DNA of 64,000 nucleotides, taken from positions 552,001 to 616,000 of the forward strand of contig NZ_CP118611.1 of the NCBI RefSeq assembly GCF_028993555.1, read 5' to 3'. Below the pieces are notes generated by a model. The model did not search any database and was not told the DNA's origin. It saw nothing but the letters and a program-made list of their open reading frames with translations. Made by a program: the position numbers and the translations under genes. The stretch is from Ensifer adhaerens (GTDB lineage Bacteria > Pseudomonadota > Alphaproteobacteria > Rhizobiales > Rhizobiaceae). Numbering within the stretch: the stretch's first letter is position 1; each line of letters begins with the position of its first letter. Below, piece after piece: positions 37,136 through 45,687 of the stretch.

Positions 37136-37749
37136 GCCGGACCGTCCTTCAGGCCGCAGCCTGCCTGCGAAAGCGCGCGTTCGGGAATGCGTGTCCGCAC
37201 GTTTTGTATGCAATTGATCCGGCGCGAAAAGAAGGAAAGTCCCTCCACATCTGTTCGGTGGATGGAGTGCTGTGCGTTCGTCCCTGCTCGCTTCATCTGT
37301 AGTATTATTCAGGCAATATATTGATTTCGTTATAATATATTCCTATCGACTTTCCTGCGGCGGCTAGCTTGTCTGCTGGAGGTATGGCATATCCTCTAAT
37401 ATTGTATGCAATTATTGGATACGATATTGACGGAATAAAGGATGCGATATAGCTTGATCTCAAGGATTTGCACTGTCGGGGAGGGCAGTATGCGCGTCGC
37501 ACCTGTCGCGGGCTGGAAGGCCGGCGATGCTTTCCTGAGGATCTATCGTTCCCTCCGAAGGAGCTATGCCGATTTCGGTCGTCTTTGCGCGCTTGAGCCA
37601 TCATTGCCTTTGGGCGCCCTCTGCGGTCCACCGACGTCGTTCCCCATTGTGACCAACGGCGGGCGTGCGCGCTGCCGCCCCGAATGTCGTCCCGCCGGGC
37701 GTCGGGGTCCTTTGCCGAATTCTTCAACAGGCGAGCAAGAGATCCGGAC
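37136..37749. promoter_or_regulatory. AT-rich control region before the flavin reductase gene
   Basis: About 610 bases with no convincing gene. It contains TTGTATGCAAT at 37204-37214 and again at 37402-37412, and TTGGATACGAT at 37415-37425 right after the second. The part from about 37290 to 37440 is markedly AT-rich for this genome. About 325 bases then follow before the next gene, which may be a long leader. Confidence 0.55.
37402..37425. promoter_or_regulatory. Tandem putative GntR operators
   Basis: TTGTATGCAAT (37402-37412) and TTGGATACGAT (37415-37425) lie two bases apart with starts 13 bases apart. The first matches the sites at 26618 and 37204; the second matches the site at 33533. 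Confidence 0.55.
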
Positions 37750-38406
37750 ATGAACATTGACTTCACCACGCTTCCACCTCCCGATCGCTATCGACTGCTG
37801 ACCAACTTCATTGGTCCGCGCCCCATCGCGCTTGTCGGTACCCGGTCACCAGCCGGACACAACAATGCAGCGCCCATGAGCTTCTTCAACGTGTTCTCCC
37901 ATGAACCGCCGTTGGTGGTGCTCGGGATTCAGAACCGCGGTAATGGCGACGAGAAGGACACTGTCGCGAACATCCGCCGAACCGGCGAATTCGTCGTCAA
38001 CATGGTCGACATGGCGCTCGCCAATGCGATGATCGTTTGTGGCGTCAATTTCGCCTCGGAAGTCGATGAACTCGATTTCGCGCGCCTGACGCCGATAGCG
38101 TGCGACCAGATCGACGCCGCCCGTATCGCCGAAAGCCCCTGCAGCTTTGAATGCAGGGTCGAGCAGATCCTCGACTATCACAAGCGCGTGCTGGTCATTG
38201 GCACGGTCGTGCACATGCATATTCAGGACCGGTGCCTCGATCCGCAGGGGCGTTATGCGAACCCCGAGACCTATCAACCGATCGCACGGCTGCATGCCGA
38301 CAATTACATCACTTCGGACCGACAATTCGAGCTTAAGAAGCCGGACGAATTGCTGCCTTTCGAGCACGCGCAGGTGAATCCGAGGCCGGAGAGGGCCGCC
38401 CGATGA
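37750..38406 (+). CDS. Flavin-reductase-like FMN-binding protein
   Basis: A 218-residue protein of the flavin-reductase-like (DIM6/NTAB) family, with the FMN-region pattern FIGPRPIALVGTRSPAGHNNAAPMSFF split over residues 19-48. Such proteins bind FMN and either supply reduced flavin or act as oxidoreductases on their own. ATG 37750 gives the conserved N-terminus. It overlaps the racemase-like gene after it by four bases, so the two should work together. Confidence 0.87.
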   Translation: MNIDFTTLPPPDRYRLLTNFIGPRPIALVGTRSPAGHNNAAPMSFFNVFSHEPPLVVLGIQNRGNGDEKDTVANIRRTGEFVVNMVDMALANAMIVCGVNFASEVDELDFARLTPIACDQIDAARIAESPCSFECRVEQILDYHKRVLVIGTVVHMHIQDRCLDPQGRYANPETYQPIARLHADNYITSDRQFELKKPDELLPFEHAQVNPRPERAAR

Positions 38407-39128
38407 TCCGCATACACGTCATCAATCCGAATTCGACCGCATCAATGACCGATCAGATCGCAAGGGCGGCCGAAGCCGTGCGTTCGGAAGGCTCCGTCAT
38501 CGATGCGGAGACCGCAATCGGCACGCCCGTCTCGATCGAAGGCTACTCGGACGAGGCGATGGCCGTTCCGGCAATGCTGGCGGCGATCCGTGCCGCGGAG
38601 AAGCGGGGTGCGTTGGCGCATGTGATTGCCTGTTTCGATGACCCCGGCGTTGCGGCTGCGCGCGAAGTGGCAACCGGCCCGGTCATCGGTATCTGCCAGG
38701 CAGCGATACAGGTGGCAATGACTGTAGCGACCCGGTTTGCGGTGATCACCACCCTGCCGAGGTCGGTCCCGGTGATCGAGGATCTAATCAAACATTATGG
38801 GGCTGCTCCGCACTGTCGCCGTGTGCGCGCAGTCGACCTGCCTGTCCTGGCTCTGGAAGCCGACCCGGAAAGCGCTCGGACGAAACTGCTCGGCGAAGCG
38901 CGCGCGGCGATACGCGAGGATGGCGTCGACGCCATCGTCCTTGGCTGCGCCGGGATGGCGGAGCTGTGCGATTGGCTCTCCCGCGAAGCTGGCGTACCCG
39001 TCATTGATGGGGTGGTGGCCGCCGTCAAGCTCGCCGAGGCACTGGTGAGTGGCGGCTTTCGGACTTCAAAAGCGGGGGCCTACGCCTACCCGCGCGACAA
39101 ATCGGGTGATGTCGCGGCCGCTCGCTAG
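38403..39128 (+). CDS. Asp/Glu/hydantoin racemase-family protein (HyuE/HpxA-like)
   Basis: A 241-residue racemase-fold protein beginning MIRIHVINPNSTASMT, the hallmark of hydantoin and allantoin racemases. Both catalytic cysteines are present: Cys77 in ACFDDPG and Cys182 in LGCAGM, at the spacing of allantoin racemase. It probably inverts the chiral carbon of a five-membered cyclic ureide before stereospecific ring opening. It is translationally coupled to the flavin-reductase-like gene. The presence of amidohydrolases nearby supports ureide or hydantoin breakdown. Confidence 0.88.
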   Translation: MIRIHVINPNSTASMTDQIARAAEAVRSEGSVIDAETAIGTPVSIEGYSDEAMAVPAMLAAIRAAEKRGALAHVIACFDDPGVAAAREVATGPVIGICQAAIQVAMTVATRFAVITTLPRSVPVIEDLIKHYGAAPHCRRVRAVDLPVLALEADPESARTKLLGEARAAIREDGVDAIVLGCAGMAELCDWLSREAGVPVIDGVVAAVKLAEALVSGGFRTSKAGAYAYPRDKSGDVAAAR

Positions 39129-39306
39129 GTCCTCCGACGAGGTTGGAAACACGCGCGGCCGAATGATTTGCGTCGGCACTCACCGCACGAAAAGGGATGC
39201 TGCGCCGAGATCACGGATGTCGAAGGCCTAATCTTCGCGGTAATGCGATAGGGCGCTGTGGAAGGCCGGCTCACTCCGATCGGACGAGGCTCATCCATCC
39301 CGCGGC
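39129..39306. other. Short convergent gap
   Basis: The gap between the racemase-like gene and the convergent dihydroorotate-dehydrogenase-like gene. No gene or clear hairpin was recognised. Confidence 0.4.
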
Positions 39307-40257
39307 TCAGGTCTCGGGCGCGGCCTCCGCGCGGGCACATCCGCGAATCTCATCGAGCGATTGCACGCCGAGGCGTTCCATCAGCGCGTAAAGATCATCG
39401 AGCAGGCGAGGAAAGTAATCCGGTCGGCTCATGCTGGCCGCACCGATCTGCACGAGATGGGCGCCCGCCATGATGAACTCGACCACGTCCTTCGCCGTGG
39501 TGATACCGCCCGAAGCGATCACCGGACGCGTGGCGACACGTGCTGCCTGCACGCAGCGCCAAAGCGCGAACGGCTTCACGCCGGAGCCGGAGTAACCGCC
39601 AAAGCCAGTGGAGCCGCAGACGAAGGCACGCCGCTCGATATCGATCCGCGCGCCGGGAATGGCGTTGAACAGCACCGTTCCATCCGCACCGCCGCGCTCC
39701 GAGGCCGACACGAAGTCCTCGATTATCATCTTGGCGGACGTGGCCGCCTTCGACCACAGCAGCACCTTGCCCTCTGCCGCGGCCGAAAGCGCGCAGAACA
39801 TCTCCTCGTTTTGCTGAGGATTGTCCCAGTAGGAGGGCTCGTCACGGCCGGCATAAGGAAAGTTGCCATTGACCTCGACGCCGGCGATGCGGTCGCTTTC
39901 TACGCAGGTGCGGACCATGTCCACGAGCTGCGCGCGCGTCGGTGCCTTGATGTTGACGAAGACCGGAACATCTTCCGCCGGCAGACGCGGCAGCACCTCG
40001 GCAATGAAGCGGTCGAGCGTCATGTTGTTGATGCCGAAGGCCGAGAGATAGCCGTTCTCCGTGTGTGCGAAGCGGCGGCAACGGTTCGGCTCGCCCTGCC
40101 AGGGAAGGAAGGAGTTGGCGACGACGCCTCCGAGCCGGGTGATGTCGAAGACGTCGAGATACTCGACGATGTTGCCGAAGGTGCCCGCGGCCGACATGAC
40201 CGGGTTCTTGAAGGTCACGCTGCCTGCGCCCATCGGCACGGTTACGGAAAGGTCCAT
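39307..40257 (-). CDS. Dihydroorotate-dehydrogenase-like flavoprotein, catalytic Cys lost
   Basis: A protein of about 316 residues (321 if started five codons earlier) with the class 1 dihydroorotate dehydrogenase TIM-barrel. FMN motifs GYSGSGVKPFALW and ASGGI are intact. The substrate loop that reads NxSCPN in class 1 enzymes reads NGNFPY here (135-140 of the longer form), so the catalytic cysteine and one substrate asparagine are missing. True dihydroorotate oxidation is therefore unlikely. It is four-base coupled to a PyrK-like [2Fe-2S] subunit gene and follows an AbgT transporter, suggesting reduction or oxidation of an imported ring compound. Confidence 0.82.
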   Translation of the reverse strand: MDLSVTVPMGAGSVTFKNPVMSAAGTFGNIVEYLDVFDITRLGGVVANSFLPWQGEPNRCRRFAHTENGYLSAFGINNMTLDRFIAEVLPRLPAEDVPVFVNIKAPTRAQLVDMVRTCVESDRIAGVEVNGNFPYAGRDEPSYWDNPQQNEEMFCALSAAAEGKVLLWSKAATSAKMIIEDFVSASERGGADGTVLFNAIPGARIDIERRAFVCGSTGFGGYSGSGVKPFALWRCVQAARVATRPVIASGGITTAKDVVEFIMAGAHLVQIGAASMSRPDYFPRLLDDLYALMERLGVQSLDEIRGCARAEAAPET

Positions 40258-40268
40258 GGCGGGGATCC

Positions 40269-40943
40269 TCAAATGAAGGGGGCGGAGGCGAATTGCAGGC
40301 GCACGAGGTTGACCCGTTGCAGCGCGAACCAGGGACCGACGCGACAGCTCGCCTCGCCGTCCTTGTTGTCAGAAACGGTGACATGACAGCTCCGACAGGC
40401 GCCGATGCCGCAGCTCATCTCCATGTTGGCAAAAAGGTAAGGATTGGCGTCGGGGAACTCGGCGGCAAAGGCCTGAAGCCGCACGGGTTCCAGCGCGAGG
40501 AAGACGGAGCTCCACGCAAGGCCGCTTTCGACGCGCCGGCGCAAGTCTTGCCACAGGTCCATGCCGGCATCCTCGACGAACACCTCGGCCCCACACTGCT
40601 CGAAAGGCGCAATGCGGTAGAGGAAAGCCGGGGTGGTCACGATGAGCGACCCGGCCCCGACGGAGACGGCAGGGTTTTCGTTCGACCAGACGGTCAGCCC
40701 GTCGCCAGCCGCCGGCGCAAGATCGTCGGCCTCGAACTTCGCGACCAGCGTGGCGCGGCCACCGGAAAATCTATCGACCGTTGCGATCCGGCAGCGGGGG
40801 CTGTGGCCATCTTCCGAAAAGAGCACGGTGTCGCCGGGGCTAGCTGCGCCAAGGCCGGCAATCTCCAGCCGCAGCCAGCGGCGCGCGCCCTCGCGGCGCA
40901 GCTCGTGGCACGCCAGGACCTTGGTTTCACTGAGAAAGCGCAT
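40269..40943 (-). CDS. PyrK-like electron-transfer subunit with [2Fe-2S] cluster
   Basis: A 224-residue partner of the dehydrogenase-like protein. The C-terminal cluster motif is CGIGACRSC with a fourth cysteine in ASCRVGPWF, the same layout as PyrK (CGxGxCxxC...CxxGPxF). The N-terminal half fits a ferredoxin-reductase-like beta-barrel, but no clear NAD-binding GxGxxP motif is seen, so the electron partner is uncertain. It lies between the AbgT and dehydrogenase-like genes. Confidence 0.8.
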   Translation of the reverse strand: MRFLSETKVLACHELRREGARRWLRLEIAGLGAASPGDTVLFSEDGHSPRCRIATVDRFSGGRATLVAKFEADDLAPAAGDGLTVWSNENPAVSVGAGSLIVTTPAFLYRIAPFEQCGAEVFVEDAGMDLWQDLRRRVESGLAWSSVFLALEPVRLQAFAAEFPDANPYLFANMEMSCGIGACRSCHVTVSDNKDGEASCRVGPWFALQRVNLVRLQFASAPFI

Positions 40944-40949
40944 GGCGAC

Positions 40950-42521
40950 TCACCGTGCCATCAGCGTTGCGCCGGGGCCGGGCGGAAGATCCCACAGCAC
41001 CCAGAAGACGAGCTGCAGCACGAGAACCGCGAGGATGGCAAGCGCATAGGGCATCGCCAGCATGAGCGGCGTTCCGACCTTCACCGCCTCCGTACCCTTC
41101 GGCCGCCACTTGTTGAGCAGGCCGATCACAAGGATGAGGAAGGGGTTGACCGGGCAGATCGCGTTCAGTGGCGCATCGCCGATGCGATAGATCATCTGGG
41201 TCGCCGCAGGGCTGTAGCCGAGCGCCAGCATCAGCGGCACGAAGATCGGCGCATACATGATCCACAGAACGCTGCCGGAGATGATGAAGAGGTTCGATAC
41301 CGAGACGAGCAGCAGGAAGAGGAAGATCGCAACGCCTGGCGACGCCTGCATGCCCTGCAGCATCACCACACCATAACTGCCGATGTATTCGCCGATATGG
41401 CTGTCGTTGAAGAGTTTCAGGAAGATCACCGCCGCTGCGGAAACCACGAGGAAATAGGACATGGACGAAATGCCGTTCTTCATCCATTCCGCCGCTTCGC
41501 CGAGCGATTTCAGCCTGCCGGAGGCCCAGCCATAGGCGATGCCCGACAGCGCGAAATAGAGCGAGATCAGAACGACGATGCCGCCCATGAAAGGTGACTT
41601 CGGCACGATCTGCCCACCTTCGCCCCGAAGCGCCCCACCTTCGGGCAAGAGGGATGCGAGGATCAGGCCGAGATAGAGGACGGTGAAGACGCCGGCTGCG
41701 ACAAGGCCTCGCCCTTCGCGGCCGTGGCCGGTGCCGGGCTCTTCAACGACCTCCGTTTCGATTTCCAGCTCACTCACCCGGTTCGGCGCGAGCTTGGCGG
41801 GAACGAAGAAGTAGGTGATGAACAGCATCGCAGCCGTTGCCGTGAAGGCGCTGAACGCGTTGAAATACCAGTTCATGATCGGCGAGACGTTGGTCGCCGC
41901 CTCCGGCGGCAGGACGCTCGCGGTAATGCCCGAGAGCACCGTATCCGTTTGATTGATGACGAGCGAAGCGGAAAAGCCGGCGGTGTTGCCGACGAAAACA
42001 AGGATGATGCCGAGCCAGGGATTGAGCCCCATCTGATGGAAAAGCGTCGCCGCAAGCGGCATCAGCACGAACATTGCCGCGTCGCCGAAGAGGTCGCCAT
42101 TGATCGCCACGAACGAAACGACGCTGATGATTGCGAACTTCGGAACGCGGCGCAAAAGCCCGCGAATGACCGAGGACAGGAAGCCGGAATGCTCGGCGAC
42201 CGAAATACCCATCATCACGACGAGCGTCAGGGCGATCGGCGGGAAGCCGACTAGGAGCTTCGGGAACTCGACGATCAGGTTGGCGAAGTAGGAGGGAGTG
42301 AGGATGTTCTCGATCGCAACCGTCTTCGCAACGGCCTGGCCCGTGGCCGGATCCACCGTCGAAAAGGCCAGCGACACGCCCGCTTGAGCCAACGGGAAAG
42401 ATGCGAGCGCCGTCAGCACCGCCAGCGCCAACAGAAGCGTGAAGGGTTCAGGCAGCCGATTGATGATCCCTTCGAGCCTGTCGAATAAGTTGCTGTTCCG
42501 CTTTGCTAGTGTCCCGTCCAT
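40950..42521 (-). CDS. AbgT-family transporter
   Basis: A 523-residue inner-membrane transporter of the AbgT family (p-aminobenzoyl-glutamate transporter AbgT and MtrF). Family features seen are NRLPEPFTLLL, FSHIS-like SFVAINGDLFGDAAMFVLMP, the middle PFMGGIVVLI, FIISGSVLWIMYAPIFVPL, and the end LPPGPGATL. ATG 42521 with GGGGTGGGA upstream is chosen over an earlier in-frame start. It heads the unit AbgT / Fe-S subunit / dehydrogenase-like. A GntR-like operator word is in its promoter. AbgT proteins carry aromatic-acid amides or drugs; here a ring compound is likely. Confidence 0.9.
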   Translation of the reverse strand: MDGTLAKRNSNLFDRLEGIINRLPEPFTLLLALAVLTALASFPLAQAGVSLAFSTVDPATGQAVAKTVAIENILTPSYFANLIVEFPKLLVGFPPIALTLVVMMGISVAEHSGFLSSVIRGLLRRVPKFAIISVVSFVAINGDLFGDAAMFVLMPLAATLFHQMGLNPWLGIILVFVGNTAGFSASLVINQTDTVLSGITASVLPPEAATNVSPIMNWYFNAFSAFTATAAMLFITYFFVPAKLAPNRVSELEIETEVVEEPGTGHGREGRGLVAAGVFTVLYLGLILASLLPEGGALRGEGGQIVPKSPFMGGIVVLISLYFALSGIAYGWASGRLKSLGEAAEWMKNGISSMSYFLVVSAAAVIFLKLFNDSHIGEYIGSYGVVMLQGMQASPGVAIFLFLLLVSVSNLFIISGSVLWIMYAPIFVPLMLALGYSPAATQMIYRIGDAPLNAICPVNPFLILVIGLLNKWRPKGTEAVKVGTPLMLAMPYALAILAVLVLQLVFWVLWDLPPGPGATLMAR

Positions 42522-42710
42522 GCTGTCCCACCCCGTCTTGGAAATGCCTTCGATGGCGAAGTTATTTCGCAAGTGTCGGCGAAAGGGAAGGTAATGTCGA
42601 CAGAATATGCGCTGTTTTGCATACATTTATTTCAATCATTGTGCGCAATATAGAATGCCGCCGGATTGCGGGGCGGTTCATGGCAGCGTGTCCAGAGTCG
42701 CGACCGCCAT
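42522..42710. promoter_or_regulatory. AbgT promoter region with operator-like words
   Basis: TTTGCATACATT (42616-42627) differs slightly from ATTGCATACAA at 26618. ATTGTGCGCAAT (42638-42649) follows with the same TTG-N4-CAA arms. Both lie 95-130 bases before the AbgT start. Confidence 0.5.
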
Positions 42711-43502
42711 TCACTCGATGCGGCTCTTTGCCGACTTCGGGTGTTTCCCCGCCGATTGCGGCTCTGGCGGGAACTGCGGGCCGATGTTCATGCTGATTTC
42801 CGTTACGAGTTTGCGCCGAAGGGCGGCCGCGTAGTCGCGTAGGCTCGTTGGCGTCACGACAAAGGCTCCGGAACCGCCAATGACATTGTCGGCAAAATAG
42901 GACGCAAGGTGGTAGCCGGGATTTTCACTGTCTGTCGGGATGGCTATCGCGTTGATGGTGTATCCTTTTGCAATTGCGTTCCGCCTGCTTGATTGAACGG
43001 GAAGCCCATCGTTGTTCTCGCCGTTGCCGGAGATGTCGATGACCTTCCGGTCGGCATTTCCCGGAAACTGGTCGAGAAGCAGGCTCGCGACGTCGATGGC
43101 TGAGGACACGGATGTCCCGCCCCTGCCACCGCGACTGAAGCCGGTATCGCCGTTGCTTCTGATCACCCGAGCGGCCGCTTCGGCATCTTCCAGCCCGCAG
43201 ATCCTGGTCCAGGGCAGCACGATCCTTCTGCGTCCAGGGCTCGCCCATTCAAAGTAAGCGACGCCAACGCAGCCGAAGTAGTTGCGGCCGATGGCGGCAA
43301 CGATCTCCGGCGAGGTGAGTGCCGCGGCATGTCCGTTGCGCTGCAGGTCGGCAGTGTCCGGATCGACCGAAGTTGAAAAATCGACCGCGAACACAATGGC
43401 GACGTCGACGTCGACACCCGTGTCCGCGGCCTGTGCCGCGAGCGTCCCGAACAGTGACGCTGCGAGCGTTGCCGCCAGTCTCAAGAATCCGTAGACCCCC
43501 AT
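42711..43502 (-). CDS. Secreted vWA-domain protein, DUF1194
   Basis: A 263-residue protein of the DUF1194 group with a Sec signal peptide (MGVYGFLRLAATLAAS...AQA) and a von Willebrand A domain. The metal-site motif reads DFSTS near residue 40 and the DISGNGENN region is typical. Such periplasmic proteins have no defined role. The start at MGVY is preferred because it puts the signal peptide at the N-terminus; an upstream start adds 15 residues. It is divergent from the BTAD regulator and otherwise alone. Confidence 0.86.
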   Translation of the reverse strand: MGVYGFLRLAATLAASLFGTLAAQAADTGVDVDVAIVFAVDFSTSVDPDTADLQRNGHAAALTSPEIVAAIGRNYFGCVGVAYFEWASPGRRRIVLPWTRICGLEDAEAAARVIRSNGDTGFSRGGRGGTSVSSAIDVASLLLDQFPGNADRKVIDISGNGENNDGLPVQSSRRNAIAKGYTINAIAIPTDSENPGYHLASYFADNVIGGSGAFVVTPTSLRDYAAALRRKLVTEISMNIGPQFPPEPQSAGKHPKSAKSRIE

Positions 43503-43662
43503 TGATCGCCCCTGGTCAGTTGGTTCCGTCGGCGCCGTGGCCGGCACCTTTCTACGCTTAGTTGATCGACCGTCACGGCGGAGCTTGACTGGTTGGCAGC
43601 TTGGTTGACGCTAGCGTTATTTTTGAATTAGCGTTTCGTTATTTAACGGGGCCACAAGCCCG

Positions 43663-45643
43663 ATGACGACCGATCACAGCATGGCCAGACTCAGACTTTC
43701 TTTGCTCGGCGGCTTCCGGATCGAAGAGGAGCAGCGAGGTCAGGTCTCTTTGACCGGCAAAAGAGGCCCGGCCATCATTGCTTATCTTGCCCGTTGTCCG
43801 GGTATGGCTGCTTCAAGGGAGAAGCTGGCCGATCTGCTCTGGAGGAACAGCGACAACGACCATTCGCGCAACAGCCTGAGGCAGGCGCTCAGCCTGTTGC
43901 GGCGAGATTTCAGACAGGCGGGCGTGGATCTGATCCAAGCCCGGAATGATACGATCGGGCTGAAAGCGGACGCCATCGACATTGACGTCGATGACTTTGA
44001 AGAGGGACTGATTGCCCGCTCGCCACAGGAGCTTGAAATAGCCCTGGCGGTCTATAACGGGCCGTTTCTCGATGGGTTCTATCTTGACGGCAACTCGTTC
44101 GACGACTGGGCGCTCCTCCGAGCGAGAGAGGCTGCTGACCCGTGCCATCGAGGCGTTTGAAAAGCTTGCGCGTCTCGTGGATGCCGAGGCTGGATTGATC
44201 CTGGCTGATCGCCTGTTGGCCATGGAGCCGACGCGAGAGGCATCCTATCGGCTGAAGATCGAATTGCTTATCGGCTGCGGCCGTCGTGATCAGGCGATGC
44301 GCACGTACGAGGTGTGCAGCAACGTCTTGAAGAAGGAATTCGGGGTCGCGGTTAGTCCAGAAACCCGAGCGCTTTCGCACGCCATATCGTCGCCCGACCC
44401 GAGATCCGTTCATCTGCGGTCCGCAAATGGGGGAGCGACTGGCCAGCACCATGGAAGTCCATCGATCAGCGTGGCCGAATTCGTCAATCTGACCGGTGAC
44501 GGGGGCGACGATTATTTCGCCAAGGGGCTTGTGCAGGATATCGCCACGGCGCTCACGGCGGTTGCCGAGTATGTCGTGCTCTCCGGACCCTTGCCCCGGA
44601 AGAAGAATGTCCCAGGCGACGAGCCGAAAACGCCTCTCCGGGCGCGTTACGTGCTCAGCGGCAGCATTCAGAGATCCGGCGACGACCTGCGAGTGAACGT
44701 CCTGCTTGTCGACGTTTCCGGCGGTCACAACGTCTGGGCCGAAAAATTTGATGGGCACTCGGAGAATGCACTGAGGTTCCAAGATCGGATCGCGCAAGCG
44801 GTTGTGCTGGCTGTGATCCTCGAGCTTCAAATGACGAACTGGAAAGTTCGAGACAAGAGCCCGCCCGGCAGCTCAGAAGTGCGCAGGCTCGTGAATGAAG
44901 CCCTCATGAAATACTTCGAGATGACGCGGGATTCACTGTTGACCGCGATAGAGCTTGTCGAGATGGCGCTCGCAATCGAACCGGACAACGCCCGTGCAAA
45001 GCGCACGCTGTCCGTCGCAACCACCATGGCTCTTGCCTTTGGCGCGCTTCCCTCGCGGCGGGAACATGTGCAGCGTGCGTTGGATCTGGCGGAAGCAGCG
45101 GTGCGGGCGGTGCCCGACGATGAAATTGCCAGGGTCATCTTCTCGTTCGCTCTTTTGACGGACGGTCGGATCGATGAGGCGATTATCGAGTGTCGCCATG
45201 CAATCGGTCTTAATCCGAGCTATCCCAGTGCTCGCGGCGATATTGCGGAGCTCTATGCCCTGCGAGGACAGGTGAATGAGGCGTTGCATGAGGCCAGCGA
45301 AGCGATCCGGCTCGGCGCCCATGACGTGATCGATTTCTGGCGCCACCACAGTATGGCTGTGGCGCTGTTTGCCGGCGGCAAGGATCGACGTGCCCTCGAG
45401 GTTGCCCGCAAGGTCGTCAGGACAAAACCCGGCTTCGTTCGCGGTGCTCTCTATTGGGCCGCGGCCGCTGCCGCTACCGGAAACAATGAAGAAGCATCTC
45501 GGGCGATGCACCATTGCCTGTCCCAGCTACCGCATCTCAATCTCGGCAATGTCTGCCCGGGTTTTGTGCCGCGCTACGTGAAGGACCATCATCACGCACG
45601 CTTCCTGGAGATGCTGTCGCGCGCAGGCCTTCCAAGCGCGTAA
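43663..45643 (+). pseudogene. BTAD-TolB-TPR transcriptional regulator, frameshifted
   Basis: One gene split into two frames. The first part (43663-44160) has the SARP-like DNA-binding region and start of the BTAD domain (LRLSLLGGFRI, RNSLRQALSLLRRDF, ...GNSFDDWAL). The second continues in the next frame at SERERLLTRAIEAFEKLARL, then a TolB/FlgO-like segment (ISVAEFVNLTGDGGDDYFAKGL) and C-terminal TPR repeats to 45643. Removing one C from the CTCCTCC run near 44114-44120 restores a continuous protein of about 660 residues. The shift may be a real mutation or a sequencing error. Intact relatives are cytoplasmic regulators fused to TPR domains. Confidence 0.8.
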
Positions 45644-45646
45644 GAT

Positions 45647-45682
45647 CCGATTGCCCCGCCAGGAGTGCGGCGGGGCAATCGG
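45647..45682. terminator. Bidirectional terminator hairpin
   Basis: A perfect 14-base-pair stem (45647-45660 with 45669-45682) and 8-base loop, placed between the convergent regulator and isomerase genes just past both stop codons. Confidence 0.8.
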
Positions 45683-45687
45683 AAACA

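Noticed and set aside
37442..37753. Possible 103-residue gene in the leader before the flavin reductase
   Set aside because: Poor ribosome site spacing, Arg/Pro-rich low-quality sequence and no match to any known protein.
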